Position numbers and translations under genes: made by a program. Below, piece after piece: positions 11,086-28,354 of a stretch of DNA of 64,000 nt. The notes under the pieces are model-generated. The model was not told where the DNA came from and made no database searches. It worked only from the letters and a program-made list of their open reading frames with translations. The stretch's first letter is position 1. Every line of letters begins with the position of its first letter. The DNA comes from Hormiphora californensis (taxonomy: Eukaryota > Ctenophora > Tentaculata > Cydippida > Pleurobrachiidae), in assembly GCA_020137815.1 (NCBI GenBank), contig CM035350.1, positions 2,346,828 to 2,410,827 of the forward strand. Direction: 5' to 3'.

Positions 11086-11225
11086 AAAATGGGCAGGTAA
11101 GTAGACCTTTGACCCTAATATAGGGCTGTTATATTCCCACTAACTCATGACTGATGATGTTAGCACGGTAAAGGATATAAATCCATAGAGCCAAGCACTT
11201 TTGGGGTCTGGTCAACTGTAACTAG

Positions 11226-11640
11226 CTCTTCTGGGGTCCTGTCAGCTCTATGATCAGCTCAGTGTTCTGTAAATAGGAGGGGGGTTAGTCGGTGTCGTCA
11301 CCATACTACTACTACTACGAGTGCCTGGGCTTGCCAACGGCAAGCCCACATAACAGGGGACTATAATCTCAAGTGATATCGCTGCAGCACTAGGAGAGCA
11401 GCCCCCCAATCCCCACCAAGAAACATGAAGTTACATCGGTGACCTGTCATCTGACACGAATCACTCGAAGGTGGCTCAAGGGTTGGAGGTGCGTCTCACC
11501 ATTGCAACCAACTTACATCATTCAGCTGGGTATAAATCAGATCCACACTCTCCACATGGCTCACAAAGAGGAAGGTAGGTTCCTCCACCACACGCACGCT
11601 CAGGACAGGGATGGCCAGGATATCAGGATATGACTTCAGC
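11226..11640 (-). CDS. Unrecognised coding exons, possible gene 3' end
   Basis: On the minus strand an exon encodes SYPDILAIPVLSVRVVEEPT and FLFVSHVESVDLIYTQLND, ending at a GTAAGT donor. It joins in phase 0 to NTELIIELTGPQKS plus stop after a tttacag acceptor (near 11266). The segment looks protein-coding but I cannot place it in a family. It may be the end of a gene starting with the exon at 12122, although I cannot join those two with strong splice sites. Equally it could belong with the exons at 9297-11085, but no donor before the stop allows that. Confidence 0.4.
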
Positions 11641-11953
11641 AATTAGTAATATGTGTTAATCTGTAATCAATGGACTCATGCCTGGAAAGGTAACCGAGTT
11701 TAGTGAATTCAAAATGGAATTGGTAAATTATGTAACAGTAGGAGTTGCTAAATGGACCTAATTTTCAATTCAACAGTGTACTGCAGTCTTACAATGATAA
11801 GTACACAGATACAGTATTAATACACTGTACACTGTACAGTGTACACTGTAAACTGTACAGTGTACAGTGTCACATTGCAGCGAACATTAGGCAAGTACTG
11901 CTACAGTATACTGGAATATTAGCATATGCTATTATTACTCCTTGAGACCCACC

Positions 11954-12122
11954 TCAAAATATAGTAGTAGAGACAGTCCGATAGTATGCAGTTCATATCT
12001 GTTGCTGGGTACTGGTCCCCATATCTAGTTGCGATAAACTCTGTGATTTCAGCATTTCCCCAATTTCGTCTAGCTAAATCGTTAAGGTCATCATATAGAT
12101 CCTTATCTGACATCCAACTCAT
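11954..12122 (-). CDS. Candidate first exon of an unrecognised gene
   Basis: It starts MSWMSDKDLYDDLNDLARRN, continues with WGNAEITEFIATRYGDQYPA, and ends in YYYIL at a possible GTGGGT donor. The composition is protein-like and acidic with no signal peptide. A divergent plus-strand frame starts about 200 bases away at 12327. The downstream partner is probably the 11226-11640 exons, but the only donors visible give mismatched phase or a weak site, so the join is unresolved. Confidence 0.4.
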
Positions 12123-12326
12123 CCTGCTCAGTGATAAAGATAAATAGTAAGTGTAGTTTTACAATTGATCCAAACCCCTGTATAGAGTTTGTTAGTTCAT
12201 ATAGGTTATAATATCGGTTGCTACGTGCATTCGTTTTTGAAATTACTCTTGGCAGAATGATTATTCATTGCCCATAAAAGTCATTGAAGTAACATGATCG
12301 CTCCGCTAGGGGTGGTATTTGGTAAT

Positions 12327-12752
12327 ATGAAGAATTGGTTCCTCAAGCTCTGTATGGCAGCGCTTGTCACTCAATATGTGTTTGGCCGTGCGTCGTGTCT
12401 GACACAGCTCGAGCCCAAACGCTCCGAGCTGTTGGGCTCACCGATGACAAAACAAGAAAGCGGTAATATACTTTTAGAAACAACAACCAGACACTGGGGG
12501 CTCAGAAAGTGTACATGCACCAGACGACCACCGCTGCGACTTGGGAACGCAACCGCGGGCCGTAAATGTAAATTTAAATATATCATTTATTATTCCCCTT
12601 TCTATTTAAAATCGGTCATTTGGACAGCCTACGCTTACTCTAACTCTAAAGTGCTACATCCCTTGATCCCACCTCCTACCTTCGGGGCTGGACAGTCACC
12701 AAGAAGAGGAAGAAGAACCTGCTACATGGAAAATGAGACGGTATCATCATAA
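12327..12752 (+). CDS. Hypothetical frame with signal-peptide-like start
   Basis: From the ATG at 12327 the first 20 residues are MKNWFLKLCMAALVTQYVFG, a basic residue followed by a hydrophobic core and small residues, as in a signal peptide. The rest has several cysteines and basic runs and does not resemble a known family. A donor-like GGTAATAT within it could make this only a first exon. It is divergent from the exon at 12122. Chance is a real alternative explanation. Confidence 0.2.
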   Translation: MKNWFLKLCMAALVTQYVFGRASCLTQLEPKRSELLGSPMTKQESGNILLETTTRHWGLRKCTCTRRPPLRLGNATAGRKCKFKYIIYYSPFYLKSVIWTAYAYSNSKVLHPLIPPPTFGAGQSPRRGRRTCYMENETVSS

Positions 12753-12880
12753 TGCCCCTATTTGTGACACAAATTTTGTGCCGGGTTGTAATTCTGCACA
12801 ATGAATTGATAAAATCAGGTTTAACTGTCCTTGAGATTAAATTAAATTGATTAAAATACATGCGTCAGATTGTTTATCAT

Positions 12881-15033
12881 CACTGCGCTGGCAAGCGCAA
12901 AGGTGGCCCCATCCCATCCCCCCAAAAACTTTTCCCGAAAAAGTGGGCCCGCTTGCCAACAGCGTAGATATAACAATTTTGAAGTTTTAGCCCATTTTGG
13001 CACTTTTCAACCCCTCCTAACTCCGGAACCAGATGAGCTAGGAGGCTGAAATTTGGTACTAAGAAGCTTCACATAGACCTCTACTGACGGTAAAAATTTC
13101 AAGTAGCTAGCTGATTCCGGTCGCAAGTTATGACACCACCCCCAAAACAGAAAATTCAGTGTGGCGATAGGTATATATATATATAGATATAGACGCTTCA
13201 CTGTGTAACACTTGTAGCCTGAACCATACTAGCTAGAGACTTGAACCAAGTTTTATCCGTTAGGAAATCGTTCGGGGCATGTATTAGTTCAGGTTTCGTC
13301 CACTATGACGACTTTAATGACGTCACAAAGTGACGTCATTGAAAAATCTCAGACCAAATATTTTCAAACGCCTCTAACACCATCAAGACGTAATCTGATT
13401 CCTGATTTGACTAAAAATCGTTCGTGGCAAATTGTCTGAACTTTCAGATACAATATTGTGATTTTCTCTAACTTCTCATTTTCAGACCTTAAGGCCAGAG
13501 GGGGGGGTCGACGGGTTTTTTGGGGTGTTTTTTGAGGTATACGTTATATGAAAGCGCTGGGCAAGGCGGATCGATTAGAACAGACGTCATCGATGTTGCG
13601 CACACCGTTTGGCCAAAATTTGGGGGTTAACATTTGGCCTATAATGGATGTTAACCCCTATAAATCAGGATTGGTGGGGTCTAGAACATCCATCATTGTA
13701 CCAAAGGCTTCGTCTTGTCTTGATACAACTTCCTGAAAAGTTTTATGTCGTTACTCCAACTACTTCTTGATTTTTTGGGGGTTTACAAAATATGCGGAAA
13801 AAGCCCTTTTTGCCTCTAATTTTGCTCTTTTTTGGGACATCCTGCCTCACTTCCTGAAATAACGGCTAGGACTCAGACCTTGCCGTTTGGCATAGTTGTT
13901 CTAGAGACCGTGTTCTTCAAATTTGATGTAGCGATTTTTGATTAAGGCCCCCGTTCAAAAATTATAGGGGTTTACATAAAATTTTCATGGACAAAACAAA
14001 TGTTAACCCCTATAATTTTTGAACGGGGGCCTTAATCAAAAATCGCTACATCAAATTTGAAGAACACGGTCTCTAGAACAACTATGCCAAACGGCAAGGT
14101 CTGAGTCCTAGCCGTTATTTCAGGAAGTGAGGCAGGATGTCCCAAAAAAGAGCAAAATTAGAGGCAAAAAGGGCTTTTTCCGCATATTTTGTAAACCCCC
14201 AAAAAATCAAGAAGTAGTTGGAGTAACGACATAAAACTTTTCAGGAAGTTGTATCAAGACAAGACGAAGCCTTTGGTACAATGATGGATGTTCTAGACCC
14301 CACCAATCCTGATTTATAGGGGTTAACATCCATTATAGGCCAAATGTTAACCCCCAAATTTTGGCCAAACGGTGCGCGCAACATCGATGACGTCTGTTCT
14401 AATCGATCCGCCTTGCCCAGCGCTTTCATATAACGTATACCTCAAAAAACACCCCAAAAAACCCGTCGACCCCCCCCTCTGGCCTTAAAACGCGTCGGAA
14501 CTCAAAAATTTGATGTAAAAATCCACATAAAAACTCACATTTCGTGCAATAACTTAAGTTCTTCACTACCATGGCCTTTAAAACTGTTCACACGTTTAGT
14601 GCTTCATTGGCCGAATAGTCTGTCATAATTTTTTACGTCGTCGTGACGTCACGTGTAACGTCACGACGTCAAAACGACGTCGAATTTTTTAAATTTCGTC
14701 AAATCAGTTTCCTACAACCCAGGATAAATTTGAAGTACATTTGAACACTTTAGTTGACAATAACATTAGTTGTTTGAGGTCATAAATGACCTCAAACGAC
14801 CAAAAAAGAGTACAAATTTAGAGCAAAAACTAATTGAAATTAGTTCGCCGGAAAAGTGGCCCATTTTGTTCTTACTCCTTCATTTCCGTCACCTTTGAGT
14901 TGAAGGCGGAAAAGTATACGGATACCTCAATGTCTTTGATGCCTTAACTCAAAGGTGACGGAAATGAAGGAGTAAGAACAAAATGGGCCACCTTTCCGGC
15001 GAACTAATTTCAATTAGTTTTTGCTCTAAATAT
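12881..15033. mobile_element. Non-autonomous DNA element, family E copy 2, with nested palindrome
   Basis: The left end repeats the family E start (CACTGCGCTGGCAAGCGC then AAAGGTGGCC), and the right end is a hairpin (about 14825-15030) finishing GGCCACCTTT, gaactaatttcaattag. TGACGTCA sites occur at 13318, 13331 and 14644. A 992-bp palindrome is inserted at 13493-14484; without it and one TTAA copy the element is about 1.16 kb, close to copy 1. It has no coding capacity. Confidence 0.6.
13493..14484. mobile_element. 992-bp near-perfect palindrome, TTAA target site
   Basis: Arms of about 490 bp meet near 13988. The ends are GGCCAGAGGGG and its complement, flanked by TTAA at 13489-13492 and 14485-14488. 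Only a few mismatches separate the arms (for example A/G at one site in the matching 62-residue frames seen in both arms, which are not genes). TTAA duplications are characteristic of piggyBac-type insertion, but the ends do not show the usual CCC start, so the superfamily is tentative. Confidence 0.85.
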
Positions 15034-15299
15034 ATAAAAGATTAATATCAATTCTGTTTGAAATAAGACGTGTTGTGTGTCGGAATCATAGAACTCGAAC
15101 ACCGGGGTCTCAGATAATAAACGCACACCACGATCGGTCACAGAGTGAACCTGCAAAGTGGGACAACACCGAAGTGTCGAGAGTACCCTCGTATCCATCA
15201 CGGAACCCGGTATTGTCGGATTGCTATTTCAATAATCTCAATTCATTCACGCCATCACACGAATAAAAAATAAATATAAAATATCATAAAATTAAAAGT

Positions 15300-16085
15300 T
15301 CAGTCAACAAAATCGCACATGGAGATGGGAGGAGGGGCTGTGAAGTTTTTTCTGGTACCCCTCAGAGAAACCAGGGTACTTCTCAGCAGGCAGAACCTGA
15401 TCCTGATCCTGATGAAGTTAATTGTCTCTGGATACTTGTCATGGTGTTTACCAGAGATGCGAGTAGCCAGCTTTTTAATGAGTCTCTCAGCTTCTGGTCC
15501 GGCACCTCCTGAGGTGGGCATAACAAACGGGGTGAATGCCCCTTTCTCTGCCTCTCTGATACGCTGTTGGTAATAGCGTTTCTTTCTGCTTTCGTGGAGT
15601 CTGTACAGAGCTCTGGGTTCTTTATCTCTGTAGCTCGGAGCTGTTGGGTGGAATACTGCCACGTCCATGTGGGCTCCCTGTAATCTTCTCCATAAGCTAA
15701 TAGCATATACATCACTGCGAGCATCAGGTGCTGTATTGACACTCTTGGGGTAGTCACCTGGGTTAACCGGCTGTACCACTTTCTCGATTTCAACACCCTT
15801 GTATCCTGCATGGGTAATAATATCTGCAAGGGTATCTCTTATCTCGTTGTGTCGCAGAATGGTATATCCTCCAGTGCTACAACTCAAGGTATGGTCTGCT
15901 CCGTTCTGTTTTCCACATACACATTCAGAGAACTGGCCGTTGATCTCAAAACAATACCTTACACGGTCGCTTGTAGTGGGAAAACGGTAATGGAAAACGA
16001 AGATACAGTAAGACGACGCGCAACCGTGACCAATCAGGGCGCTAGTTCGTGCTGACACATGAACTTTTTGCCGCGCGTTATGCAC
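15300..16085 (-). pseudogene. C-terminal fragment of a LINE-type retroelement with nuclease-like domain
   Basis: An open frame of about 260 residues without a true ATG contains CVCGKQNGADHTLSC (a C-x-C...H...C zinc-binding pattern), then GGYTILRHNEIRDTLADII, DARSDVYAISLW, HMDVAVFHP, a basic YRLHESRKKRYYQQR, and FTPFVMPTSGGAGPEAERLI. This order, a zinc motif then acidic residues and a lysine-rich helix, recalls the restriction-enzyme-like endonuclease domain at the C-terminus of early-branching LINEs and related elements common in cnidarian and sponge genomes. No reverse transcriptase precedes it; upstream the frame runs into GC-rich unrelated sequence. It is therefore a truncated copy. The nuclease assignment is inference from pattern memory; an alignment could revise it. 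Confidence 0.55.
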
Positions 16086-16275
16086 CGTGCGCGTCTCCTT
16101 ACTGTATTTTCATTACGGTAATTTGACTACAAGCAGCACTGTGAGGCACAAAGCGTCCGTGAACTCTGATTTGGACAGCTCTCTGTTGAATACTTCCAGG
16201 GGCCGGGCAGATAGCCAGGACGAGGCTCCCGTTTCCATGTTCAGAGAAAGTGTTCTCGCCCATTAGAACTCGAAC

Positions 16276-16790
16276 CGGTTTCGCGGGGCGCCGTTACGAT
16301 CTGGGTGTTTGGAGGCCTATTTACAGGTGCGCGCTGCCAAAAAAGTTGATTCACTATAATGGCTCTAACCGCCAAGCCACTCAACCGTTTTGGCTGATTC
16401 AAAGTTTATCTGGTAGGGAATGTCAAGGCCTAACCCCAACCCTAACCCTAACCCTACTTTAGCCCTAACCCTAAAAAACCGTTTGTCAGCACTCCCAAAA
16501 CACCCAGATTTTAACGCTGGCCGGTTTCGCGGCCAACGTTAAAATCTGGGTGTTTCGTGAGTGCTGACAAACGGTTTTTTAGGGTTAGGGCTAAAGTAGG
16601 GTTAGGGCTGGGGTTTGGGTTGGGGTTAGGCCTTGACATTTCCTACCAGATAAACTTTGAATTAGCCAAAACGGTTGAGTGGTTTGGCGGTTAGAGCCAT
16701 TTTAGTGAATCAACTTTTTTGGCAGCGCGCACCTGTAAACAGGCCACCAAACAGTAAACACCCAGATCGTAACGGCGCCCCGGTTTCGCG
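16276..16790. mobile_element. Head-to-head pair of telomere-like MITEs, family D
   Basis: Two related units in opposite orientation, 16286-16521 and 16532-16780, are separated and flanked by three copies of CGGTTTCGCG (16276-16285, 16522-16531, 16781-16790). Outer ends are GGGCGCCGTTACGATCTGGG; inner ends are GCCAACGTTAAAATCTGGG. Each unit carries CCCTAA/TTAGGG-type repeats inside. The shared 10-mer looks like a target duplication. There is no coding capacity. Confidence 0.75.
16436..16473. repeat. Interstitial CCCTAA telomere-like repeats
   Basis: The run ccctaaccctaaccctactt then agccctaaccctaa lies inside the left family D unit; the complementary run (gggttaggg) lies near 16578-16640 in the right unit. 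Since it recurs in dispersed family D copies it belongs to the transposon and is not a chromosome end. Confidence 0.8.
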
Positions 16791-16883
16791 TCCAAACTCG
16801 AAAGAAAAAAAATATAGATCAAGAAAGAAAACTGAGTTTTGCAGCAAAACGCGCGCACCTGCAGCGCAAACATTATTATTGAG

Positions 16884-17086
16884 TGCGCGCGCACTTGGCG
16901 TGGATCAGCCATGGGGTGGCTGATTCACGCCAATGTTTTTTTGTGAAACGTTGGCGGAGATCAGCCATGGCTGGTGGCTGATTCACGCCAAAAAAGTTTG
17001 TGTATTTTTTTTCGTTGAATTTTTTCTTCATATTTTTTCTTTCAATATTTTTTAATCGAGAAAAAAGTTGGCGTGAATCAGCCACC
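16884..17086. mobile_element. MITE cluster, family C, locus 2 (inverted copy)
   Basis: This is the reverse complement of the block at 8823-9026: TTGGCGTGGATCAGCC, then the short hairpin, then the longer foldback ending ggcgtgaatcagccacc. Small indels in the A/T-rich loop distinguish the copies. Confidence 0.8.
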
Positions 17087-17162
17087 GTAGCCGTCCTCGC
17101 CAGATAAATCAGATCAGGTCACACGCGTTTTTTTAAACTTTTTGCCAACGATTTTTTGCCAA

Positions 17163-17723
17163 TTGGAATGCGCTGCAGCCCCCTCATGCGCGCACCCCCG
17201 CAACGAGGGGACTGGAGGGAATGCCGCGCGCGCGTTTGGCCTGATCCCGGCTGGGTCGAAGATAACTTTGCGGTCGAAAAAACGGCGGTGCTTATAACTT
17301 TGGCTCCTGAAGTCCGTTTGACTTGATTCTTTCACCAGTTGTTAGATCTGACGATTATCTACCTTGCTGTTTTTGAGAGAAGTTAATTGGACTTAAGGAG
17401 GCTGAGCAATAGCCGTTGAAAGATGGGTTGTTTTCAAAAAGTGACGTCACAGATTCTTGCAGGGACACCTTTTTAAAAATTTCATTCAAATTTTGATTTA
17501 ACCGCACTCGATTTTGCGGAGTTTGGTTCATATCTCCTGTTCCTGATAAGATAGAGACCTGAAACCGATTGCATTTGAAAGCTGTTATCTTCCTCTTTCC
17601 AACGCTACCAAAACGATTTCTGTACCTTATCTGGAACCGGAGATATGATTGATTATGTATTCCCCCCTAGCGCGGTATTCCCTCCAGGCCCCTTATATTA
17701 TATTATAAGGGGCCTGCAACGTA
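17163..17723. repeat. 561-bp direct repeat, copy A
   Basis: It starts ttggaatgcgctgcag and ends ggggcctgcaacgta. It matches 18331-19044 at about 99 percent by eye once the inserted MITE is removed from the second copy. Both contain TGACGTCA (17452-17459 here). It has no coding capacity. Confidence 0.88.
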
Positions 17724-18325
17724 AAGTCGGATTTTTTGAAACTGTCACCCCCCTGGGTATTTTCAAAGGTAAGCGGTAAAGGTTGACCCGTCTCCTGAGA
17801 ATTTAAAACTGTTTTGGCGATAACTCAGCCATTTCTTGACTAATTTGCAAAATCTTGGGCTCATTGGAAAGAAGACATTAAGATCTTTAAAATGAGCCCA
17901 ATAAAATGAAAATTGGCGCAAATTGCGCGGCGTAGTGGCGAAAACGCGCATTTTGCGCCATTGCGCCGTGCAAAGCCGCGCAATTTGCGCCGATTTTGAT
18001 TTTCTTGGGCTCATCTGAAAGAGCTCAATGTCCTCTTTCCAACGTGCCCAATATTTTGCAAATTAGTCAAGAAATGGCTGAGTTATGGCCAAATAAAAAT
18101 ATAATTCTCAGGAGACGGGTCAACCTTTACCGCTTACCATTTTCAAATTTCGTAAATGACCATAAATCCGGTTCCTGACGAGATAGAGACTTGAAATTTG
18201 GAGGTTACGAAGATCTTGCTAAGTTCTTCCGAACCTCCAAATTTCAAGTCTCTATCTTATCAGGAACCGGAGATATGGCAAATTTTGTTATTTCAGGGGG
18301 GTGACAGTTTCAAAAAATCCGACTT
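17724..18325. mobile_element. MITE, family A copy 3, carrying a nested element
   Basis: It has the same AAGTCGGATTTTTTGAAAC ends as the element at 3928 and TA duplications at 17722-17723 and 18326-18327. Its 602-bp length is explained in part by a 371-bp family B insertion at 17768-18138. It separates the two direct repeat copies. Confidence 0.85.
17768..18138. mobile_element. Foldback MITE, family B copy 1, 9-bp target duplication
   Basis: The ends are GGTAAGCGGTAAAGG and its complement, with long inverted repeats continuing inward. It is flanked by ATTTTCAAA on both sides (17759-17767, 18139-18147). A 9-bp duplication fits Mutator-like elements. A second copy lies at 32959-33330. Confidence 0.85.
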
Positions 18326-18330
18326 TATGC

Positions 18331-19044
18331 TTGGAATGCGCTGCAGCCCCCTCATGCGCGCACCCCCGCAACGAGGGGACTGGAGGGAATGCCGCGCGCG
18401 CGTTTGGCCTGATCCCGGCTGGGTCGAAGATAACTTTGCGGTCGAAAAAACGGCGGTGCTTATAACTTTGGCTCCTGAAGTCCGTTTGACTTGATTCTTT
18501 CACCAGTTGTTAGATCTGACGATTATCTACCTTGCTGTTTTTGAGAGAAGTTAATTGGACTTAAGGAGGCTGAGCAATAGCCGTTGAAAGATGGGTTGTT
18601 TTCAAAAAGTGACGTCACAGATTCTTGCAGGGACACCTTTTTTAAAATTTCATTCAAATTTTGATTTTACCGCACTCGATTTTGCGGAGTTTGGTTCATA
18701 TCTCCTGTTCCTGATAAAGTCGGATTTTTTGAAGTTGTCACCCCCCTTTTTGTGCGCGGAATGTTTTTGCGCGTCACATCACATGTTAACGTGTGGTGTG
18801 CGCGTCAAAATTGATAAATTTCACATGCGCGGTCATTTTGGGGTGACAACTTCAAAAAATCCGACTTTAAGATAGAGACCTGAAACCGGTTGCATTTGAA
18901 AGCTGTTATCTTCCTCTTTCCAACGCTACCAAAACGATTTCTGTACCTTATCTGGAACCGGAGATATGATTGATTATGTATTCCCCCCTAGCGCGGTATT
19001 CCCTCCAGGCCCCTTATATTATATTATAAGGGGCCTGCAACGTA
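18331..19044. repeat. 561-bp direct repeat, copy B, interrupted by a MITE
   Basis: This is the second copy of the 17163-17723 unit. Its 714 bases equal 561 plus a 151-bp family A element and its 2-bp TA duplication. The interruption falls at a TA that is intact in copy A (gataagatagag). Confidence 0.88.
18717..18867. mobile_element. MITE, family A copy 2
   Basis: A 151-bp element, the same length as copy 1 at 3928-4078, is flanked by TA (18715-18716, 18868-18869). Its ends differ from copy 1 by matched changes (GAAGTTGTC against GACAACTTC), so the two arms have changed together. Confidence 0.88.
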
Positions 19045-19065
19045 TGCCAAAACGTATGCCAAAAA

Positions 19066-19575
19066 ATCTGGGTGCTTGCCTTGGAGTGTCAACAGGGCGC
19101 GATTATAATCTGGGTGCCTTGCAGCCTGTTTACAGGTGCGCGCTACCAAAAGAGTACACTTAGACCGACTTTTTTCAAACGGCTATAGCCACCCAACCAC
19201 ATGGCCAATTTGAGTAAACTAAACGGTATCTGTTAGAGAATCGATAGCCCTAACCGATAACCCCAAACCAAACCCTAACCAGACCCTAACAGATAGCCCT
19301 AACCCGTCGCGCGCGCCAAAACTACGAATTGTAAGCAATGGAAGGCACCCAGATTTTAACGTTTTCCGTGTCAACACACTAAAGTAGGGTTGTGGTTAGG
19401 ACTGGGGTTTGGGTTAGGGCTTGGCATTTCCTATCAGATAAAATTTTGATTTTCCAAAACAGTTGAGTGGTTTGGCGGTTAGAGCCGTTTTAGTGCAGGG
19501 TACTTTTTTGGCAACGCACACCTGTAAAGTGTAAACAGGCCTCCAAACATTCAGATCGTAACGGTGCCCCGATGT
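19066..19575. mobile_element. Family D telomere-like foldback, degraded copy
   Basis: It contains atctgggtg near both its left end and centre, CCCTAAC-type repeats, the shared segment catttcctatcagataaa, and a right end aacaggcctccaaacattca then gatcgtaacggtgcccc. It is more diverged than the pair at 16276-16790. Confidence 0.6.
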
Positions 19576-19866
19576 TTTGCCCTTGACTTAAAAAGCGCTG
19601 CCTTATCCTGCCAGCAACGTTTGCCAAGCCCTTGACCACTTTTAATTTTTAATTTTTTTGAGATGGACTATGGAGGAAAAAGCAGTGGAGTGGAGTGGAG
19701 GTTGCCAATCTCCACAGTCCACTCTACTGGCTTTTCAACAACTGGTTCATGGATCCAAGATCCGAGTTATTTTACAAGAAGCTTGGAAACCTTCTTGCAA
19801 ACAAAACCGGTTATACCTACCATGATAGCGTGCACTTTATTAGACTACAGGCTACGGCTTTCATTT

Positions 19867-20073
19867 TCACTCCTTAAACACTAAACAGTTCTTATTTTCA
19901 TCAGGGTGTTCAGGAGAAACAAATGGAGTCTGTTCTGTATCAAGTGTGCCTTTTTGTCCAGTAAATTCTTCAGCTTTGTATAGTGTACTTGTTTGCAATG
20001 CTAATACAGAGCCCAGAACTGCCAAAGTTTGCATTTGAAGAAGAACCAAACACTCATTTCCCAGTCTAACCAT
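19867..20073 (-). CDS. Hypothetical small protein, divergent from the RabGAP gene
   Basis: A 68-residue frame starts MVRLGNECLVLLQMQTLAVL and ends in an acidic, proline-containing tail (VSPEHPDENKN). It lies 83 bases from, and diverges from, the first ATG of the TBC1D12/14-like gene, so the two could share a promoter region. I recognise no family. A chance frame remains possible. Confidence 0.25.
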   Translation of the reverse strand: MVRLGNECLVLLQMQTLAVLGSVLALQTSTLYKAEEFTGQKGTLDTEQTPFVSPEHPDENKNCLVFKE

Positions 20074-20156
20074 CGCTTTAGGTCAAATGTATTTTACGAT
20101 ATAACGCACCACGTACGTTTTATTCTCACCTACTACCTGGTGTTTGCCGCTTAAAG

Positions 20157-27539
<7,383 letters not shown>

Positions 27540-28354
27540 AATGTGTTGTTCAGATTCTCAGAATAAATTTGACAGCTACAAAAGAGAGAGAGAGAGGGAG
27601 AGAGATATATACAGTTGAATGGAAAGATGATGATGATGATTAATTTCTCAGTTTTCAGATATGTCTGTTCGTGAATCGTGTGTGTGTGTGTATGTTTAGC
27701 AAAAACATTGCATGGTTTACGTTTATAATTCTGGTTTGTGGTATAATGATGAACTGTACATACATATTTTATGTTTAAATTTCTTAAATACAGCTTTGTT
27801 AAATTGGGTTTTCATGTGTCTATGGACCTCCTTGCACTAATTAGGGAAAAACGTGAAATATAAAACAAAAATTTTCCTCAATTTTGGTACGCGCAAAATA
27901 TTTGCCGCGCAATAAACCATATTATTTGTGCGCGTTTGTTATGTATTTTTCAAGATGATAAAAATTCGCTGCGATTTTTTTCTTCAAAAAAGTGTTTGTG
28001 TTGGCATGCGCTGCAGACCCCAAGTGCGCGCGTTTTCCACGGCTTCTAGGGCCTGTAGCATAGGCCAAGTGTTTGTGATTGTGAGCTTGTTACGTGAAGT
28101 GAATAAGAAGAGGATAAGAAGAATTATCAAGACCATGAATTAATTTATTATATGTTTTTACTTTTTTTGTTTGTGATTTTTTAGTTCCCTTTCAGAGAGC
28201 CTAAACTCCAGGGACGGCGCTGGGCCTTATCCCTCGGGTCACTTCTATACCTCTGATTCTTTGCCATATTTTCAGTGTCTACTTATTTACCCATACAACC
28301 TCTAAATTGCCTTTCACGCTCAGAAAATGACTTGACACGAGTGGATTTGTTGCT
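27540..28354. other. Intergenic, 3' UTR of RabGAP and a dispersed repeat
   Basis: Contains a short GA run and a TG run downstream of the RabGAP stop. At about 27995-28070 lies a GC-rich segment (gcatgcgctgcagacccc) that recurs inverted at about 51474-51530. No coding exon is seen. Confidence 0.5.

Noticed and set aside
13548-14429. Identical 62-residue frames in both orientations
   Set aside because: Their identity is due to the palindrome arms, not to protein conservation.
16436-16640. A chromosome-internal telomere or fusion point
   Set aside because: The TTAGGG-type repeats are short, occur inside dispersed MITEs, and are flanked by their inverted ends.
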